A stretch of DNA of 64,000 nt from Thermohalobaculum sp039028795 (GCA_039028795.1 JBCCHJ010000005.1:83124-147123), one strand, 5' to 3'; positions 27,102-36,392 are shown, counted from the first letter of the stretch. Numbers and translations are program-made. The notes: generated by a model not told the origin, from the letters alone.

Positions 27102-28190
27102 TCATCGAATGAAGGTTCTTCCGATCAGATCAAAGATCGGCGCGACAAGTTTCTTGTCCAACCGCGGCCATCTCTTTGCAAGTTGGCGCCGTTTTTTTTG
27201 AAATTCGATGTAACGGACGAGCCGGTCCAGTCCGGGCGCGGCATCGACGGCTCGATCCGATACTGAATAGGTAATGCGATGTCTGAAGAAAAACCAGTGA
27301 ATGTCGGTGGTGTGATATAGTGCGAAAGACGCGAGCCTCTTAAGCGATGGCTTCGCAACCGGTTCCGAGAACGCATAAGGCTCTCCGGAAACTTCAATGA
27401 CCACCATGGAATCGCCGTTTCTGGCGATGGCCATGTCGTCGGTTGAAAATCCGCATTCCTCCAAAAAGTCACCATCTATTGTATCCAACGTTTTTGGAAG
27501 CTGTTCCGGACAGATGATGGCGATCGGATGCAGATGAAAACTGTGCATCACAAGACTGCCGTCTTCTGTACGATGGAACACAAGCGACTGCCAGTGGACT
27601 GGATACATGCCCTCGTTCCAGATGTAGGCTGCCGAATCCGGGTGCAGCGTCTGCAGAGCAGTTCGTGACAAAGAGCTTGCCGGAACATCCAAGGAAACGC
27701 CCCTTCGAAAGGGCTCCAAAGACTGTTGGATCACATCCAGGCGCGTGCGCAGTCCGGGGACCATAACGGCCTTGTGACCACCGGATAAAGCTGCACGAAT
27801 GTCGCTGATCATGCCTGCGCCAAGAATTGCGTCCGGATTTGTGAACACCAAAATGGTTCGTCCCGGTTCGACCAGCGATCTATTCAGCACCCGATAGATG
27901 CTCTCTGTCATCGCCTTATACTTAGTCTCTGGGTTCTGGATCAGATCCGAGTTATCGACAAAGGAAAGCGACGCAATTTCAGATAACGCGCGGGCAGTGG
28001 GGCTTGCTTTGATAACGGCCTGACTATCCGGTGGACAACAAAATGCGATGGTAACGGAAGCGCCAGAAATCGCGGCGTCCAGATTTCCCCTGGCCAGCAA
28101 GCTGGGCAATAAAAAGTCAGTACAAAGCGTGGTGTGGTGTGTACCCCAGACTGGCACGATGACGACGATATCGGCTGAAGCTTCGCTCAT
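27102..28190 (-). CDS. Hypothetical protein, glycosyltransferase-like N-terminus
   Basis: A 362-residue protein with no confident family assignment. The N-terminus, ADIVVIVPVWGTHHTTLCTD, resembles the first strand of GT-A glycosyltransferases, and ILVFTNPDAILG could stand in the nucleotide-sugar Asp position, but a clear DxD motif is not seen. The C-terminal third is basic and helical (RYIEFQKKRRQLAKRWPR). ATG at 28190 is preferred to TTG at 28211. It is convergent with hflX, the stops lying only 8 bp apart. Alternatives include a surface-polysaccharide enzyme of unknown type. Confidence 0.55.
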   Translation of the reverse strand: MSEASADIVVIVPVWGTHHTTLCTDFLLPSLLARGNLDAAISGASVTIAFCCPPDSQAVIKASPTARALSEIASLSFVDNSDLIQNPETKYKAMTESIYRVLNRSLVEPGRTILVFTNPDAILGAGMISDIRAALSGGHKAVMVPGLRTRLDVIQQSLEPFRRGVSLDVPASSLSRTALQTLHPDSAAYIWNEGMYPVHWQSLVFHRTEDGSLVMHSFHLHPIAIICPEQLPKTLDTIDGDFLEECGFSTDDMAIARNGDSMVVIEVSGEPYAFSEPVAKPSLKRLASFALYHTTDIHWFFFRHRITYSVSDRAVDAAPGLDRLVRYIEFQKKRRQLAKRWPRLDKKLVAPIFDLIGRTFIR

Positions 28191-28298
28191 CTCAAATCTC
28201 GACGTTCCCAATTGGCAATAGAGACGGCTTTGCCGCTCTACTGTGCTATCGAATATCTATCGCAAATTTAGATCAGCCGCGCATGCGTGTCACGTTCG

Positions 28299-28919
28299 TC
28301 ATCCGACCATAGAACCATCTAGCGCAGCGGTGTCACGCAAGGATGGCCTCGCAGCCAGTCCATTTATCCACTGGTTCAGGCCGGGATGATCGCCGCGCCA
28401 GTTAAAGGGTCCAATCCGACGATCCAGATCCAATGCCGAGGCAAGCGTAATCTGGATCATATTGAGCGGTCCGTTGAGCAACGGTTCATGCGCGCGTGCC
28501 TCCCACCAAGCCAACAGACGCTCGGACCGGGTTTCTTCATGGGTTAAGGTCGTTGGTGATTGTTCTTCAGAAGGGCGCTTGAGCTCTCGCACCCAGACGG
28601 CGAGCCCATCCATCAAAGATCGTGCCATTTCCTGCATGTGGAGTGCATGCCATCGTTCAACCCCGGTAGGCATATCGAAAAGTGGCTTTCCATCCAGGTG
28701 ATCAAAATAAGCCGCGATCAGATCGGATCCCTCAATCGTGAAGCCTTCATCCACCCGCAGAAATGGTATGCGGCCAGATGGATTGACCTGGTAATAGGGG
28801 CTATCCGGAACCCGCATCTGCGGCACAACTTCTTCAATCCGATCCACCAGCCGCTTCTCGCGCAGAACAATGCGGGGAATTCGGGCAAATGGTGAGGTGT
28901 GCGAAATATAGATTTTCAT
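28299..28919 (-). CDS. Glutathione S-transferase family protein
   Basis: A 206-residue protein with a thioredoxin-fold N-terminal domain (KIYISHTSPFARIPRIVLRE, VNPSGRIPFLRVDEG with the cis-Pro, then IEGSDLIAAYFD holding the glutathione-contact Glu-Ser type pair) and an all-helical C-terminal domain. SPFAR replaces the catalytic Ser/Cys region of other classes; Ser8 or Ser10 could activate glutathione. ATG at 28919 is chosen because the extension to 28988 has no family resemblance. It lies 61 bp after the dehydrogenase gene on the same strand, so the two may be co-transcribed. Confidence 0.85.
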   Translation of the reverse strand: MKIYISHTSPFARIPRIVLREKRLVDRIEEVVPQMRVPDSPYYQVNPSGRIPFLRVDEGFTIEGSDLIAAYFDHLDGKPLFDMPTGVERWHALHMQEMARSLMDGLAVWVRELKRPSEEQSPTTLTHEETRSERLLAWWEARAHEPLLNGPLNMIQITLASALDLDRRIGPFNWRGDHPGLNQWINGLAARPSLRDTAALDGSMVG

Positions 28920-28980
28920 GGTGCAGGTGACGATGTGGTTTCTTAAGAGTTCAGGGACAAACAAGCGCTCATAAATGGGG

Positions 28981-29835
28981 TCAGTCACTCTCGATCAGTT
29001 TGATCACCTCGGTATGGTCGGCATCTTCACCAAGATCCTCCACCGCCTGGGCGAAAAGTCTTTGTGCGGCCATCAGCCCCAACGCATCCACTCCCATATC
29101 ATTGGCAAGCTTGTGTGCCATGGTCAGATCCTTGGACATCAGACCCATTGTGAAGCCCGACGCGAAGGCGCGGTTGTTTATTTGCTGCTTTAGTTTGACC
29201 TTGGTTGCATTGTTCATGCCGGTCGAGCCGTTGAAGACATCGGCCATCACGTCCGGGTCTAAGCCGAATTTTTGGCCGATCAAAACGGCCTCCGACGCCG
29301 CCGCCAATCCCGATGCTGATAGATAATTGTTTAGCAGTTTCATTGCGTGACCGGACCCCAATGCACCGGTCCTGGTGACTTTTCCCATTGCTAACAATGC
29401 CGGTTCAATCCTATGCAGAACAGCCTCATCACCGCCTGCGATTATCGTCAATGTTCCAAGCTCGGCGCGCCAAACGCCGCCAGAGACGGGTGCATCGACC
29501 AAGTCGACATGGGGCGGCAGCGCTTTGCGTAAATTGGTGGTTTCAAGCGGATAAGACGTGCTCATATCCACGAAGACGGTTCTTTCCCGCAGGTGAGGCA
29601 TGATCGCATCCGCGGTGCCGCGAACAATCTTTCCGTTCGGCAGCATGGTGATAATGATGTCGCCCCAGGACGCAATGTTCTCCAACGCGGGCGCGGTCAC
29701 GATGCCATTGGTGCCAGTTATCGCGGCAACTGCCTTCTGGCTGGAATCATAGATCGCGACCTCGTGTCCGGCACCCGCAAGGCGCAGCGCCATTGGCGCG
29801 CCCATTTTCCCAACACCAATGAATCCGATACGCAT
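28981..29835 (-). CDS. NAD(P)-dependent beta-hydroxyacid dehydrogenase (3-hydroxyisobutyrate dehydrogenase family)
   Basis: A 284-residue two-domain oxidoreductase. The Rossmann motif is IGFIGVGKMGAPMALRLAGAG at the very start. The substrate-binding motif DAPVSGGVWRAELGTLTIIAGG lies near residue 120, and the catalytic Lys is in GSGHAMKLLNNYLSA near residue 170, the family order. The ATG at 29835 has GAGG upstream. Members oxidise 3-hydroxyisobutyrate, tartronate semialdehyde or related 3-hydroxyacids; the exact substrate is not determined. Its neighbours (a GST downstream, an EamA transporter divergent) do not settle it. Confidence 0.88.
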   Translation of the reverse strand: MRIGFIGVGKMGAPMALRLAGAGHEVAIYDSSQKAVAAITGTNGIVTAPALENIASWGDIIITMLPNGKIVRGTADAIMPHLRERTVFVDMSTSYPLETTNLRKALPPHVDLVDAPVSGGVWRAELGTLTIIAGGDEAVLHRIEPALLAMGKVTRTGALGSGHAMKLLNNYLSASGLAAASEAVLIGQKFGLDPDVMADVFNGSTGMNNATKVKLKQQINNRAFASGFTMGLMSKDLTMAHKLANDMGVDALGLMAAQRLFAQAVEDLGEDADHTEVIKLIESD

Positions 29836-29940
29836 GCCATCCTCTTTCTGATCGTGCGATCCGGTCACTGGAGCATACAGAAAGCGTTGTGCTAAGGGGA
29901 AAATCTGGACCTGAACCGGCGCTGGCGAGAAATCACCTGT

Positions 29941-30846
29941 ATGGAAGTTCTATGGATCCCCATCTCGATGGCGGCTGGGCTGTGCCAGGCTGTTCGCACA
30001 GCAGCGCAAAAATCTCTGAATGCACGCTTATCGACATGGATGACCACCTATGTGCGCTCGCTCTACGGTCTGCCTTTCATGTTGATCTATCTCTGGGCGG
30101 TCACGTCTTGGGAAGGGTCCAGAACACCAACGTTCGGCACTGCGTTTTTTCTGCATTGTCTTGGCACGGCCTCCAGTCAGGTTCTAGCGACGTATCTGTT
30201 GATCAAGCTGTTTCAGATGTCGAATTTCGCTGTGGGCACCATGCTAACCAAGACTGATATGATGCAGGCTGCGATCATTGGCTCGATCTTCTTTTCCGAG
30301 GAGATAACCGCCATTGGCTGGCTGGCCATCCTGCTTACCCTGATCGGTGTGCTCCTTCTCTCCATGCGTAAAGCGCGGGCGGCGCTGACTTCTGGTAGGT
30401 GTAGCGAATTTCTGTTTGCACCCTCGACGTTGACCGGTTTGGCATCAGCGTTTCTGTTTTGCCTCAGCTATCTCTTTCTGCGTGAGGCATCGTTGGCCTT
30501 GGACGGGTCGCGAATTACTAGCGCCGCTTGGTCATTGGTCACCGTTACATCCATGCAGGTCGTGACCTTGGGCCCCTGGCTGATGGTCACGCAACGCAGT
30601 GAGTTTGCCAAGCTTTCCGGACTGTTCAGGCCCGCTGCATTCATCGGTCTAACCTCCGCGCTTGGGTCTATGGGTTGGTTCACAGCCATGGCGCTGCAGA
30701 ATGCGTCTTATGTGAAAGCAGTTGGACAGACCGAGGTGATCTTTACCATTCTAATCTCCACACTCTATTTCCGCGAGCGTATTACTTCTTGGGAATATGC
30801 CGGCATCGCGACGATCGTGGTGGCCGTGTTGTTGTTCCTGGTGTAG
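29941..30846 (+). CDS. EamA/DMT-family transporter
   Basis: A 301-residue membrane protein with about ten hydrophobic helices in two EamA repeats; the second starts near LTGLASAFLFCLSYLFLREA. Small-metabolite export or import is expected. It is divergent from the dehydrogenase at 28981. The thioesterase gene begins 26 bp after its stop, so they are likely one operon. The ribosome site before ATG 29941 is poor, leaving some doubt about the start. Confidence 0.83.
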   Translation: MEVLWIPISMAAGLCQAVRTAAQKSLNARLSTWMTTYVRSLYGLPFMLIYLWAVTSWEGSRTPTFGTAFFLHCLGTASSQVLATYLLIKLFQMSNFAVGTMLTKTDMMQAAIIGSIFFSEEITAIGWLAILLTLIGVLLLSMRKARAALTSGRCSEFLFAPSTLTGLASAFLFCLSYLFLREASLALDGSRITSAAWSLVTVTSMQVVTLGPWLMVTQRSEFAKLSGLFRPAAFIGLTSALGSMGWFTAMALQNASYVKAVGQTEVIFTILISTLYFRERITSWEYAGIATIVVAVLLFLV

Positions 30847-30872
30847 ATCGGCGCGCGAAACCAGGAGCACCC

Positions 30873-31334
30873 ATGGCCGAAATCGATCTGATCAACCGCA
30901 ACAGCTACACCCATTGGACGCCCGTCCACATTCGGTTCGCCGATATGGATATCCTACGGCATGTCAATAATGTCGCGATGTCAGAGTTTTTCGAGGCTTC
31001 ACGGACGGCTTTTGTCTATGATGTGATCAGGCTAGCCGGCGTCGATCAGACCAATGAATTCGTGCTGGCCCGGGTGGTGATCGATTTTCTGAAAGAGTTG
31101 CACTACCCCGGATCGTGCGAGGTTGGCGCGCGGCTGACACGTCTGGGGAATAAGTCGATCACCTCTGGGTACGGAATTTTTCAGGGAGAGATCTGCTATG
31201 CGACCTCCGAGGCCGTAAACGTCTTTTATGACCTAAACACACGAAAGACGATGACCCCGGTACCGGGGGTCCGGGCAATATTGGAGAAAGAGCTAGAGTC
31301 ACCCACACTTTTGGCCTCGCAACAGAGTTCTTGA
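30873..31334 (+). CDS. 4HBT-fold acyl-CoA thioesterase
   Basis: A 153-residue hotdog-fold protein of the 4-hydroxybenzoyl-CoA thioesterase (YbgC/FadM) type. HIRFADMDILRHVNNVAMSEFFEASR contains the catalytic Asp and the His-Val-Asn-Asn signature, and ARVVIDFLKELHYPG is the usual second strand. Such enzymes hydrolyse acyl-CoA esters to free acids. ATG at 30873 has CAGGAG 7 nt upstream; the longer frame from 30675 overlaps the transporter and is not used. It is convergent with the isomerase gene, 17 bp between stops. Confidence 0.9.
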   Translation: MAEIDLINRNSYTHWTPVHIRFADMDILRHVNNVAMSEFFEASRTAFVYDVIRLAGVDQTNEFVLARVVIDFLKELHYPGSCEVGARLTRLGNKSITSGYGIFQGEICYATSEAVNVFYDLNTRKTMTPVPGVRAILEKELESPTLLASQQSS

Positions 31335-31351
31335 TGGCCTGAACGAAGCCG

Positions 31352-32086
31352 CTATTCGATTTCGCGAAACAAACTTCCCCATCCTTGCACACGCGATGGT
31401 GCGATGCCGCAAACCCGCAGCGCCGCCCAAACCGCGGTGGCGACGGTATCATAGATCGGTATGCCAATTTCTTGTTCCAAGTCTTGAACAATTGGGGCAC
31501 CGCGCAGGTTCGTGCAGAAAATCAGAATGGCATCTGGTTTCGCTTTGGCGACCTCTCTGCACATATCTGCAAGCTGGTTTTCCGCGATCTCCGAAAAATC
31601 GAAGTTCACATGAATGCCGAGATGTTGCTCGGCGGCGCAAACGTACCCTCCGTTTTGATAAGTCCGGATGATCGCCTGCTGGATGTCGTCGATATACGGT
31701 GGTGTCACCAGACCAAAGCTTTGAACCCCGGATGCTTCGAAAATCTGATTGATCGCCAAAACTGAAGAACAGGCTGGGATCTCTGTCTTACTGCTGATCT
31801 CCGCCGCAAGGCTTTCGTCCGCCTGGAACCCGAGCCATCCTGCAGATGTACCATTCCAACAGATTGTGTTGACCTTGGCATCTGCCAGCAACTCAGCGGC
31901 TGCCAACATTGGGGAGGTTTCAAATTGTCCCAAAGCTTGATCGCCGAATGAGATCTCGGTGACTTTGAAGCGTCCAAAATGGGCTGTGACATCTGGAAGA
32001 CCTGACAGCATCGATGTTGTTATAGGTTCCAGGACAGTGTTTGACGATGGCGTCAGCATTCCCAGAAGTGTGCGCTGCATTTCCAT
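31352..32086 (-). CDS. Maleate isomerase / aspartate-glutamate racemase superfamily protein
   Basis: A 244-residue enzyme of the Asp/Glu racemase superfamily. It has the two active-site cysteines of this fold: Cys76 in ICWNGTSAGW and the later FCTNLRGAP. TPSSNTVLEP at the N-terminus is typical of the maleate cis-trans isomerase and arylmalonate decarboxylase branch. It follows the M20 hydrolase gene by 3 bp on the same strand, so the two are co-transcribed and likely act in one pathway, perhaps degradation of an N-carbamoyl or pyrimidine-type compound. The substrate is inferred only loosely. Confidence 0.82.
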   Translation of the reverse strand: MEMQRTLLGMLTPSSNTVLEPITTSMLSGLPDVTAHFGRFKVTEISFGDQALGQFETSPMLAAAELLADAKVNTICWNGTSAGWLGFQADESLAAEISSKTEIPACSSVLAINQIFEASGVQSFGLVTPPYIDDIQQAIIRTYQNGGYVCAAEQHLGIHVNFDFSEIAENQLADMCREVAKAKPDAILIFCTNLRGAPIVQDLEQEIGIPIYDTVATAVWAALRVCGIAPSRVQGWGSLFREIE

Positions 32087-32089
32087 ACG

Positions 32090-33328
32090 TCAGGCGACCC
32101 CAGCCAATTCGACCATCACATCCGCAATGACCTGCGCCGCCGCGGCGCAGTGGTCTTTCTCGGCACTTTCGGCCTCGTTATGGCTGATTCCGTCTTTGCA
32201 GGGGATGAAGATCATACCCGCGGGGCAGAGACACGAGATATGTCGCGCATCATGGCTGGCGCGTGAAAAGATCGGTTGATGGCCATAGCCACGACGCTCG
32301 GCAGCGGCGGTGAAGCGATCGCGGATATCTTGCGGGAATTCAAGAGTTGTCGAGGTGATGAACTCGTCCACTTCAACACCGCAAGGGCCCTTGTGGGCGT
32401 CGCAGATCTCGCCGATCCGATTGCCCTGTTGCATGATCAGATCGCTGTTCGGATGGCGCATGTCTATGGTGAAATGAACGTTACCAGGCACCACAGATAT
32501 GCCGCCAGGCCGCACTTCGAACCTGCCAATGGTAAAACGCATTTCATCGGTTTCGTCTGCGAAGGCCTGGCGAAGGGCCACAGCCATATCAGTGGCGGCG
32601 ACGAAGGCATCCTTGCGGCGACTGATCGGCATGGTGCCTGAATGGGCGTCCTCGCCGGTCACATCCACAGTCCAGCGTCGGTATCCCTGCATCCCGCTGA
32701 CCACGCCGATAACGTTGCCAGAGGTCTCCAGTTCTATCCCCTGTTCAATATGGCTCTCCAGGAAGGCACCGATGGGTGCGCCTAAATCGCGATGCCCGGC
32801 CTCTGGTATCGCATTGCGTAGATCTTCAATCGCATCCACCAGTCGCACGTCATCTGGCGAGATCTGGTCGATTAACTCGTCCAGCACTCGTAAACCTGCA
32901 TAGACGGCCGAACCCATGCAGGCCGGGTTAAAACGCGGCCCTTCCTCGTTGTTCCAAACTGCGAGCATGAGCGGGAGCTTCGTTGCGATACCGGCATCGT
33001 CGATGGCCTCCATCGCTTCTAATGCAGCGAGGGTCCCAGACATGCCGTCAAATCGCCCGGCCATCGGCTGGCTGTCGGTGTGCGAACCGCTGGCAATTGG
33101 TGGTAGCTCAGGATTCTTACCTGGCCTGATAGCAAACATGTTGCCTATATCATCCAATTGCAGGTCCCACCCACGGGCGAGGCAGATGTCAGCGATTAAT
33201 CGATGCGATGCGATGTCTTCGGGTGTCAGAGCCATGCGATGGGCGCCGCCTGCGGCGGTTGCGCCTATCTTGTCTGTTTCCATCTGCCGGGCCCACAAGC
33301 GGTCCGGGTCGATATCGGCGTAGATCAT
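32090..33328 (-). CDS. M20-family Zn hydrolase (N-carbamoyl-L-amino acid hydrolase / allantoate amidohydrolase type)
   Basis: A 412-residue metallohydrolase of the hydantoinase/carbamoylase family. Metal-binding motifs are GSHTDSQPMAGRFDG (His and Asp), WNNEEGPRF (Glu pair) and SHIEQGIELE; SRASHDARHISCLCPAGMIF and KDGISHNEAE near the end complete the set. LEAMEAI and LDELIDQI flank the dimer domain. ATG at 33328 has AAGGA upstream and overlaps the stop of the NIF3-like gene by 4 nt. These enzymes remove a carbamoyl or ureido group from amino acids; the substrate cannot be named. Confidence 0.9.
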   Translation of the reverse strand: MIYADIDPDRLWARQMETDKIGATAAGGAHRMALTPEDIASHRLIADICLARGWDLQLDDIGNMFAIRPGKNPELPPIASGSHTDSQPMAGRFDGMSGTLAALEAMEAIDDAGIATKLPLMLAVWNNEEGPRFNPACMGSAVYAGLRVLDELIDQISPDDVRLVDAIEDLRNAIPEAGHRDLGAPIGAFLESHIEQGIELETSGNVIGVVSGMQGYRRWTVDVTGEDAHSGTMPISRRKDAFVAATDMAVALRQAFADETDEMRFTIGRFEVRPGGISVVPGNVHFTIDMRHPNSDLIMQQGNRIGEICDAHKGPCGVEVDEFITSTTLEFPQDIRDRFTAAAERRGYGHQPIFSRASHDARHISCLCPAGMIFIPCKDGISHNEAESAEKDHCAAAAQVIADVMVELAGVA

Positions 33329-33819
33329 GATTTTTCCTTGGGTGGAACATTGTCGTGGAGGTGCGTCTTCTTCGGCAAGCCCCTGCCGTTGTTCCACCAC
33401 CGGTTCGGATTATCGCTTTGCGGGTTGTAGGCTGCGCGACTGGTCCAGTCCTCGCGCAGAAAGATCACCGGTTCCTCGTAGTGATGCACATCGTGAATGG
33501 CATCCATCACCTTGGACAGAACAGCTATTTCACGCTCGATTGAGATCTTCAATTCAACCATTGGGTAGGTTTCGGTCGCCCCCGCCTCGAATCCGTCTAC
33601 ATGGGTTGTCGTTGTTGACCCAGGCCCGGGCTGGGCGGTTTCTTTGCCGACGGCTGAGACAGACGCATTGCGTTGGTACCGGCCATAGCCGAGCGGATAG
33701 ACGTTCATCACCGCGTCTAGAATTCGATCGACATCTTCCGGAAGGGTTTGGATCTCCAACGTCCATACCGGAACAAAAGTCCCCGAATTGGAGCGATAGC
33801 CGCTTAAATCGGTCATCAT
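33325..33819 (-). CDS. Hypothetical protein with NIF3/CutA-like (YqfO middle-domain-like) fold signature
   Basis: A 164-residue protein of uncertain function. The order of elements resembles the inserted CutA-like domain of NIF3/YqfO proteins: TLPEDVDRILDAVMNVYPLGYGRYQRN, then YPMVELKISIEREIAVLSKVMDAIHDVHHYEEP, where the last motif (residues about 111-117) matches the HPYEEP seen there. The metal-binding NIF3 core is absent. It sits between a CoA-transferase gene (21 bp upstream) and the M20 hydrolase (4-nt overlap), so it is probably an accessory or small-molecule-binding part of this operon. A C-terminal tail of about 45 residues is unlike the family. Confidence 0.65.
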   Translation of the reverse strand: MMTDLSGYRSNSGTFVPVWTLEIQTLPEDVDRILDAVMNVYPLGYGRYQRNASVSAVGKETAQPGPGSTTTTHVDGFEAGATETYPMVELKISIEREIAVLSKVMDAIHDVHHYEEPVIFLREDWTSRAAYNPQSDNPNRWWNNGRGLPKKTHLHDNVPPKEKS

Positions 33820-33840
33820 TGCGTCCCCTCCAGCGGCACC

Positions 33841-35076
33841 TCAGATAGTCCCATCCGCAGTGAGCCTATCAAACGTCTGATCGTCCATGCCAAGAAGTTC
33901 GCGGTATACCGGGCGGGTGTTTGCACCAATGGCGGGGCCGGCCCATGCGATCTTTGAATCTGGACCGCCTGAGAAACGGGGTACTGGAGTGGGGTGTAGG
34001 ATATCCTGGCCATGAAGCGGATCAGTCACGGGGCAGACGGCTCGGCGCGCCTGATATTGCTGATCCGCAACGATGTCCTCTGCATCATAGATCTTGGATG
34101 ACGGAATCCCTGCCTGGTGTAGGTCAGCCAATATCTCTGCAGATGGTCTTGCCCTGGTCCATTCTGTGATCTCCGCATCAAGGGCAACGACATTCGTCAG
34201 CCGGGAATCGTTATCAACGAACCGAGGGTCGCTAACGAAATGCGGTTTGCCGATGCAGATCATTAGCTTTTCGAAGAGCGGCGGTGAATTCGCGCCGATG
34301 ATGGCCCAGCGATCATCCGCGCAAAGATACGCATTTGATGGCGCTGCCGTCATGATACGGCTGCCCGTGGGCTGCCGCACCTTGCCCAGGGCGCCATAAT
34401 CTGGCAGCACGCCTTCCAAAAGGCTCAACACGCTTTCCGTTAGCGCTACATCGACCACCCGAGCCGGGGCATCGGCAGCTGGGGGCTGCATCCGCTGTTC
34501 CTGTAGCACGGCTAGAAGTCCGACCGCGCCATAGAGCCCGGCAACCGTATCGCCCAGGGACACGCCGGTGCGTACAGGAGGCAGGTCTGATTGCTCTGCT
34601 GGGTATCCGGTCAGATGGCGGATCCCGCCGATGGCCTCGCCGATCATGCCGAAGGATGCATCCATGGCACGCGGCCCGGTCTGCCCGAAGCCCGATACCC
34701 TAACCAAGGGCAGGCCGGGGCGCACTCTGGACAGCTCATCGGGTCCGAGTCCAAATTTTTCCATGAGGCCGGGGCGGAAGTTTTCAACGACTGCATCGGA
34801 TTTAGCAATCAGTCCCATCGCGATCTCTCGCGCCTCCGGTGCTTTCAGATTCAACGTCACGCACTTCTTGTTGCGGGCATGGACGGACCACCACAGTGAT
34901 TGACCATCAACCTGAGCGCCCCACGTGCGAACGGGGTCGCCGCCTGGGGGTTCAACCTTGATCACCTCTGCGCCCATATCGGCTAACAAACGAGTTGCAA
35001 ACGGCGCGGCGATGAAGTGGCCAAACTCGATGATGCGCAGGCCAGTTAGTGGGCCGTTCTGTTCAGATTGATCCAT
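33841..35076 (-). CDS. CaiB/BaiF-family CoA-transferase
   Basis: A 411-residue class III CoA-transferase. The N-terminal motif LRIIEFGHFIAAPFATRLLADMGAEVIKVE is characteristic, and the catalytic Asp is expected in VSLGDTVAGLYGAVG near residue 166. It transfers CoA between carboxylic acids without an external energy source. ATG at 35076 is chosen (start MDQSEQNGPLTGLR); the extension to 35112 has no family match. It is the first gene of a minus-strand operon with the NIF3-like protein, the M20 hydrolase and the isomerase, suggesting activation of a carboxylic acid in that pathway. Confidence 0.92.
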   Translation of the reverse strand: MDQSEQNGPLTGLRIIEFGHFIAAPFATRLLADMGAEVIKVEPPGGDPVRTWGAQVDGQSLWWSVHARNKKCVTLNLKAPEAREIAMGLIAKSDAVVENFRPGLMEKFGLGPDELSRVRPGLPLVRVSGFGQTGPRAMDASFGMIGEAIGGIRHLTGYPAEQSDLPPVRTGVSLGDTVAGLYGAVGLLAVLQEQRMQPPAADAPARVVDVALTESVLSLLEGVLPDYGALGKVRQPTGSRIMTAAPSNAYLCADDRWAIIGANSPPLFEKLMICIGKPHFVSDPRFVDNDSRLTNVVALDAEITEWTRARPSAEILADLHQAGIPSSKIYDAEDIVADQQYQARRAVCPVTDPLHGQDILHPTPVPRFSGGPDSKIAWAGPAIGANTRPVYRELLGMDDQTFDRLTADGTI

Positions 35077-35199
35077 ACCCCGTATCAACGCCACGTAAGG
35101 CAGGGTGGTCAAGCCGCGCCACTGATCAGTTCCGTGATTTCGGCAAGCCGATTGACTACTGGGGGCGATCTGGGCGTGGTCAACGGTTAGTTTCGGCCA

Positions 35200-36381
35200 A
35201 TGACTGCGAAATCCCGTGCAATCCCAGTTCTGTTGACAGCTGCTGCCACACAGTTTGCTGCGGGTATCGGATTTTGGAGCTTCGGACTACTGGCCCCAGA
35301 ACTTGCGGTCGAGACCGGCCTGAACGAACGGGATTTTGGTCTTTCCATCACTTTCACCTTTCTAGGCACATTGCTCTCCAGCCCTTTCACGGGTGCGTAC
35401 ATCCGGCGGTTCGGTGGACCTGGGGCAATGGTGCGTTTCATCTCGATCATGATCGGTGCAGTGCTGCTCGTTCTATCCGGTACGTGGACTGGTGCGATGT
35501 TGGCCGCCTTCTGCTTCGGCCTGGGATATGGCCCGCAAGGGCCAATGGGAATGACGCTGGTCACACAAAATACGGATCCATCGCAACGCGGATTGTTCCT
35601 GGCCTTGCGCCATTCCACCGTACCCTTGGCGGCAGGGATTGCCGGACGGGCGCTACCGCCCTTTATGATTTGGGTGGGCTGGCAAGCTGGCATTTTGTCG
35701 GTCGCAGGTGTGTTGGCCTTGGCACTGTTGCTCAGCCTGCTGACCCGGCCTTGGCTGCAGATTGAGGCTGCGCCTGCAAGGCCTGGGGGAGCGTTGGCGC
35801 GGTTCAAAGGCATATTCGAGATCCCCGAGAACCTGCGATTTCTATGGTCGATCGGCATGGTCTTTGCCCTGACCCAGACAGCAGTCACAATGTTCAGTTA
35901 TATCTATTTGCTTGAAGTGGTTGGGCTTTCGGCAATTGCGGCCGGTATCTTTGCCTCGAATTTGCATCTAACAGCGCTCTTTGGTCGCCCGGCATTGGGT
36001 TGGCTGACCGACCGGATCGGCAATGCACAAATGGTTTTGGCAGGGATTGCTATGACATCGGTGATTGCGATGGTATGGCTGCTTCAGGTCGGCGAAGATA
36101 CCGCTGCTTGGGTGCTGATCCCGATCGCAATTGCCTGCGGCGTATCTGGTCAATGCTGGAATTCGGTTTTCGTCACGGCGATGAGCTTTCGTATCGAAAC
36201 GGAGGACCTGGCGGATCTGAACGGGCGCGCCTTCGCGTTTCTATCTATCGGCTGGTTGATGTCACCTCCAATCATCTGGTCGTTGATCGAGCTGACCGGT
36301 GGCTACACCATACCTTTGGCGGGGATTGCAGTGATGAATGCAGTGGTGACTTGCGTTCTGTTATTGATACGGGGCAGGTAG
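35200..36381 (+). CDS. Major facilitator superfamily transporter
   Basis: A 393-residue polytopic protein with about twelve helices. The loop between helices 2 and 3 reads GAYIRRFGGPGAM and a second copy reads LTDRIGNAQMV, the MFS half-repeat pattern. The central loop near residues 185-205 is hydrophilic. It is divergent from the CaiB operon (123 bp between starts) and convergent with the decarboxylase, so it may import the substrate of that pathway. The specificity is unknown. The ribosome site before the ATG is weak. Confidence 0.87.
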   Translation: MTAKSRAIPVLLTAAATQFAAGIGFWSFGLLAPELAVETGLNERDFGLSITFTFLGTLLSSPFTGAYIRRFGGPGAMVRFISIMIGAVLLVLSGTWTGAMLAAFCFGLGYGPQGPMGMTLVTQNTDPSQRGLFLALRHSTVPLAAGIAGRALPPFMIWVGWQAGILSVAGVLALALLLSLLTRPWLQIEAAPARPGGALARFKGIFEIPENLRFLWSIGMVFALTQTAVTMFSYIYLLEVVGLSAIAAGIFASNLHLTALFGRPALGWLTDRIGNAQMVLAGIAMTSVIAMVWLLQVGEDTAAWVLIPIAIACGVSGQCWNSVFVTAMSFRIETEDLADLNGRAFAFLSIGWLMSPPIIWSLIELTGGYTIPLAGIAVMNAVVTCVLLLIRGR

Positions 36382-36392
36382 TATCACATTGA

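Noticed and set aside
27100..27114. CTTCAT/ATGAAG hairpin at the hflX end
   Set aside because: Only six pairs around 3 nt, overlapping a coding stop, and no T-run.
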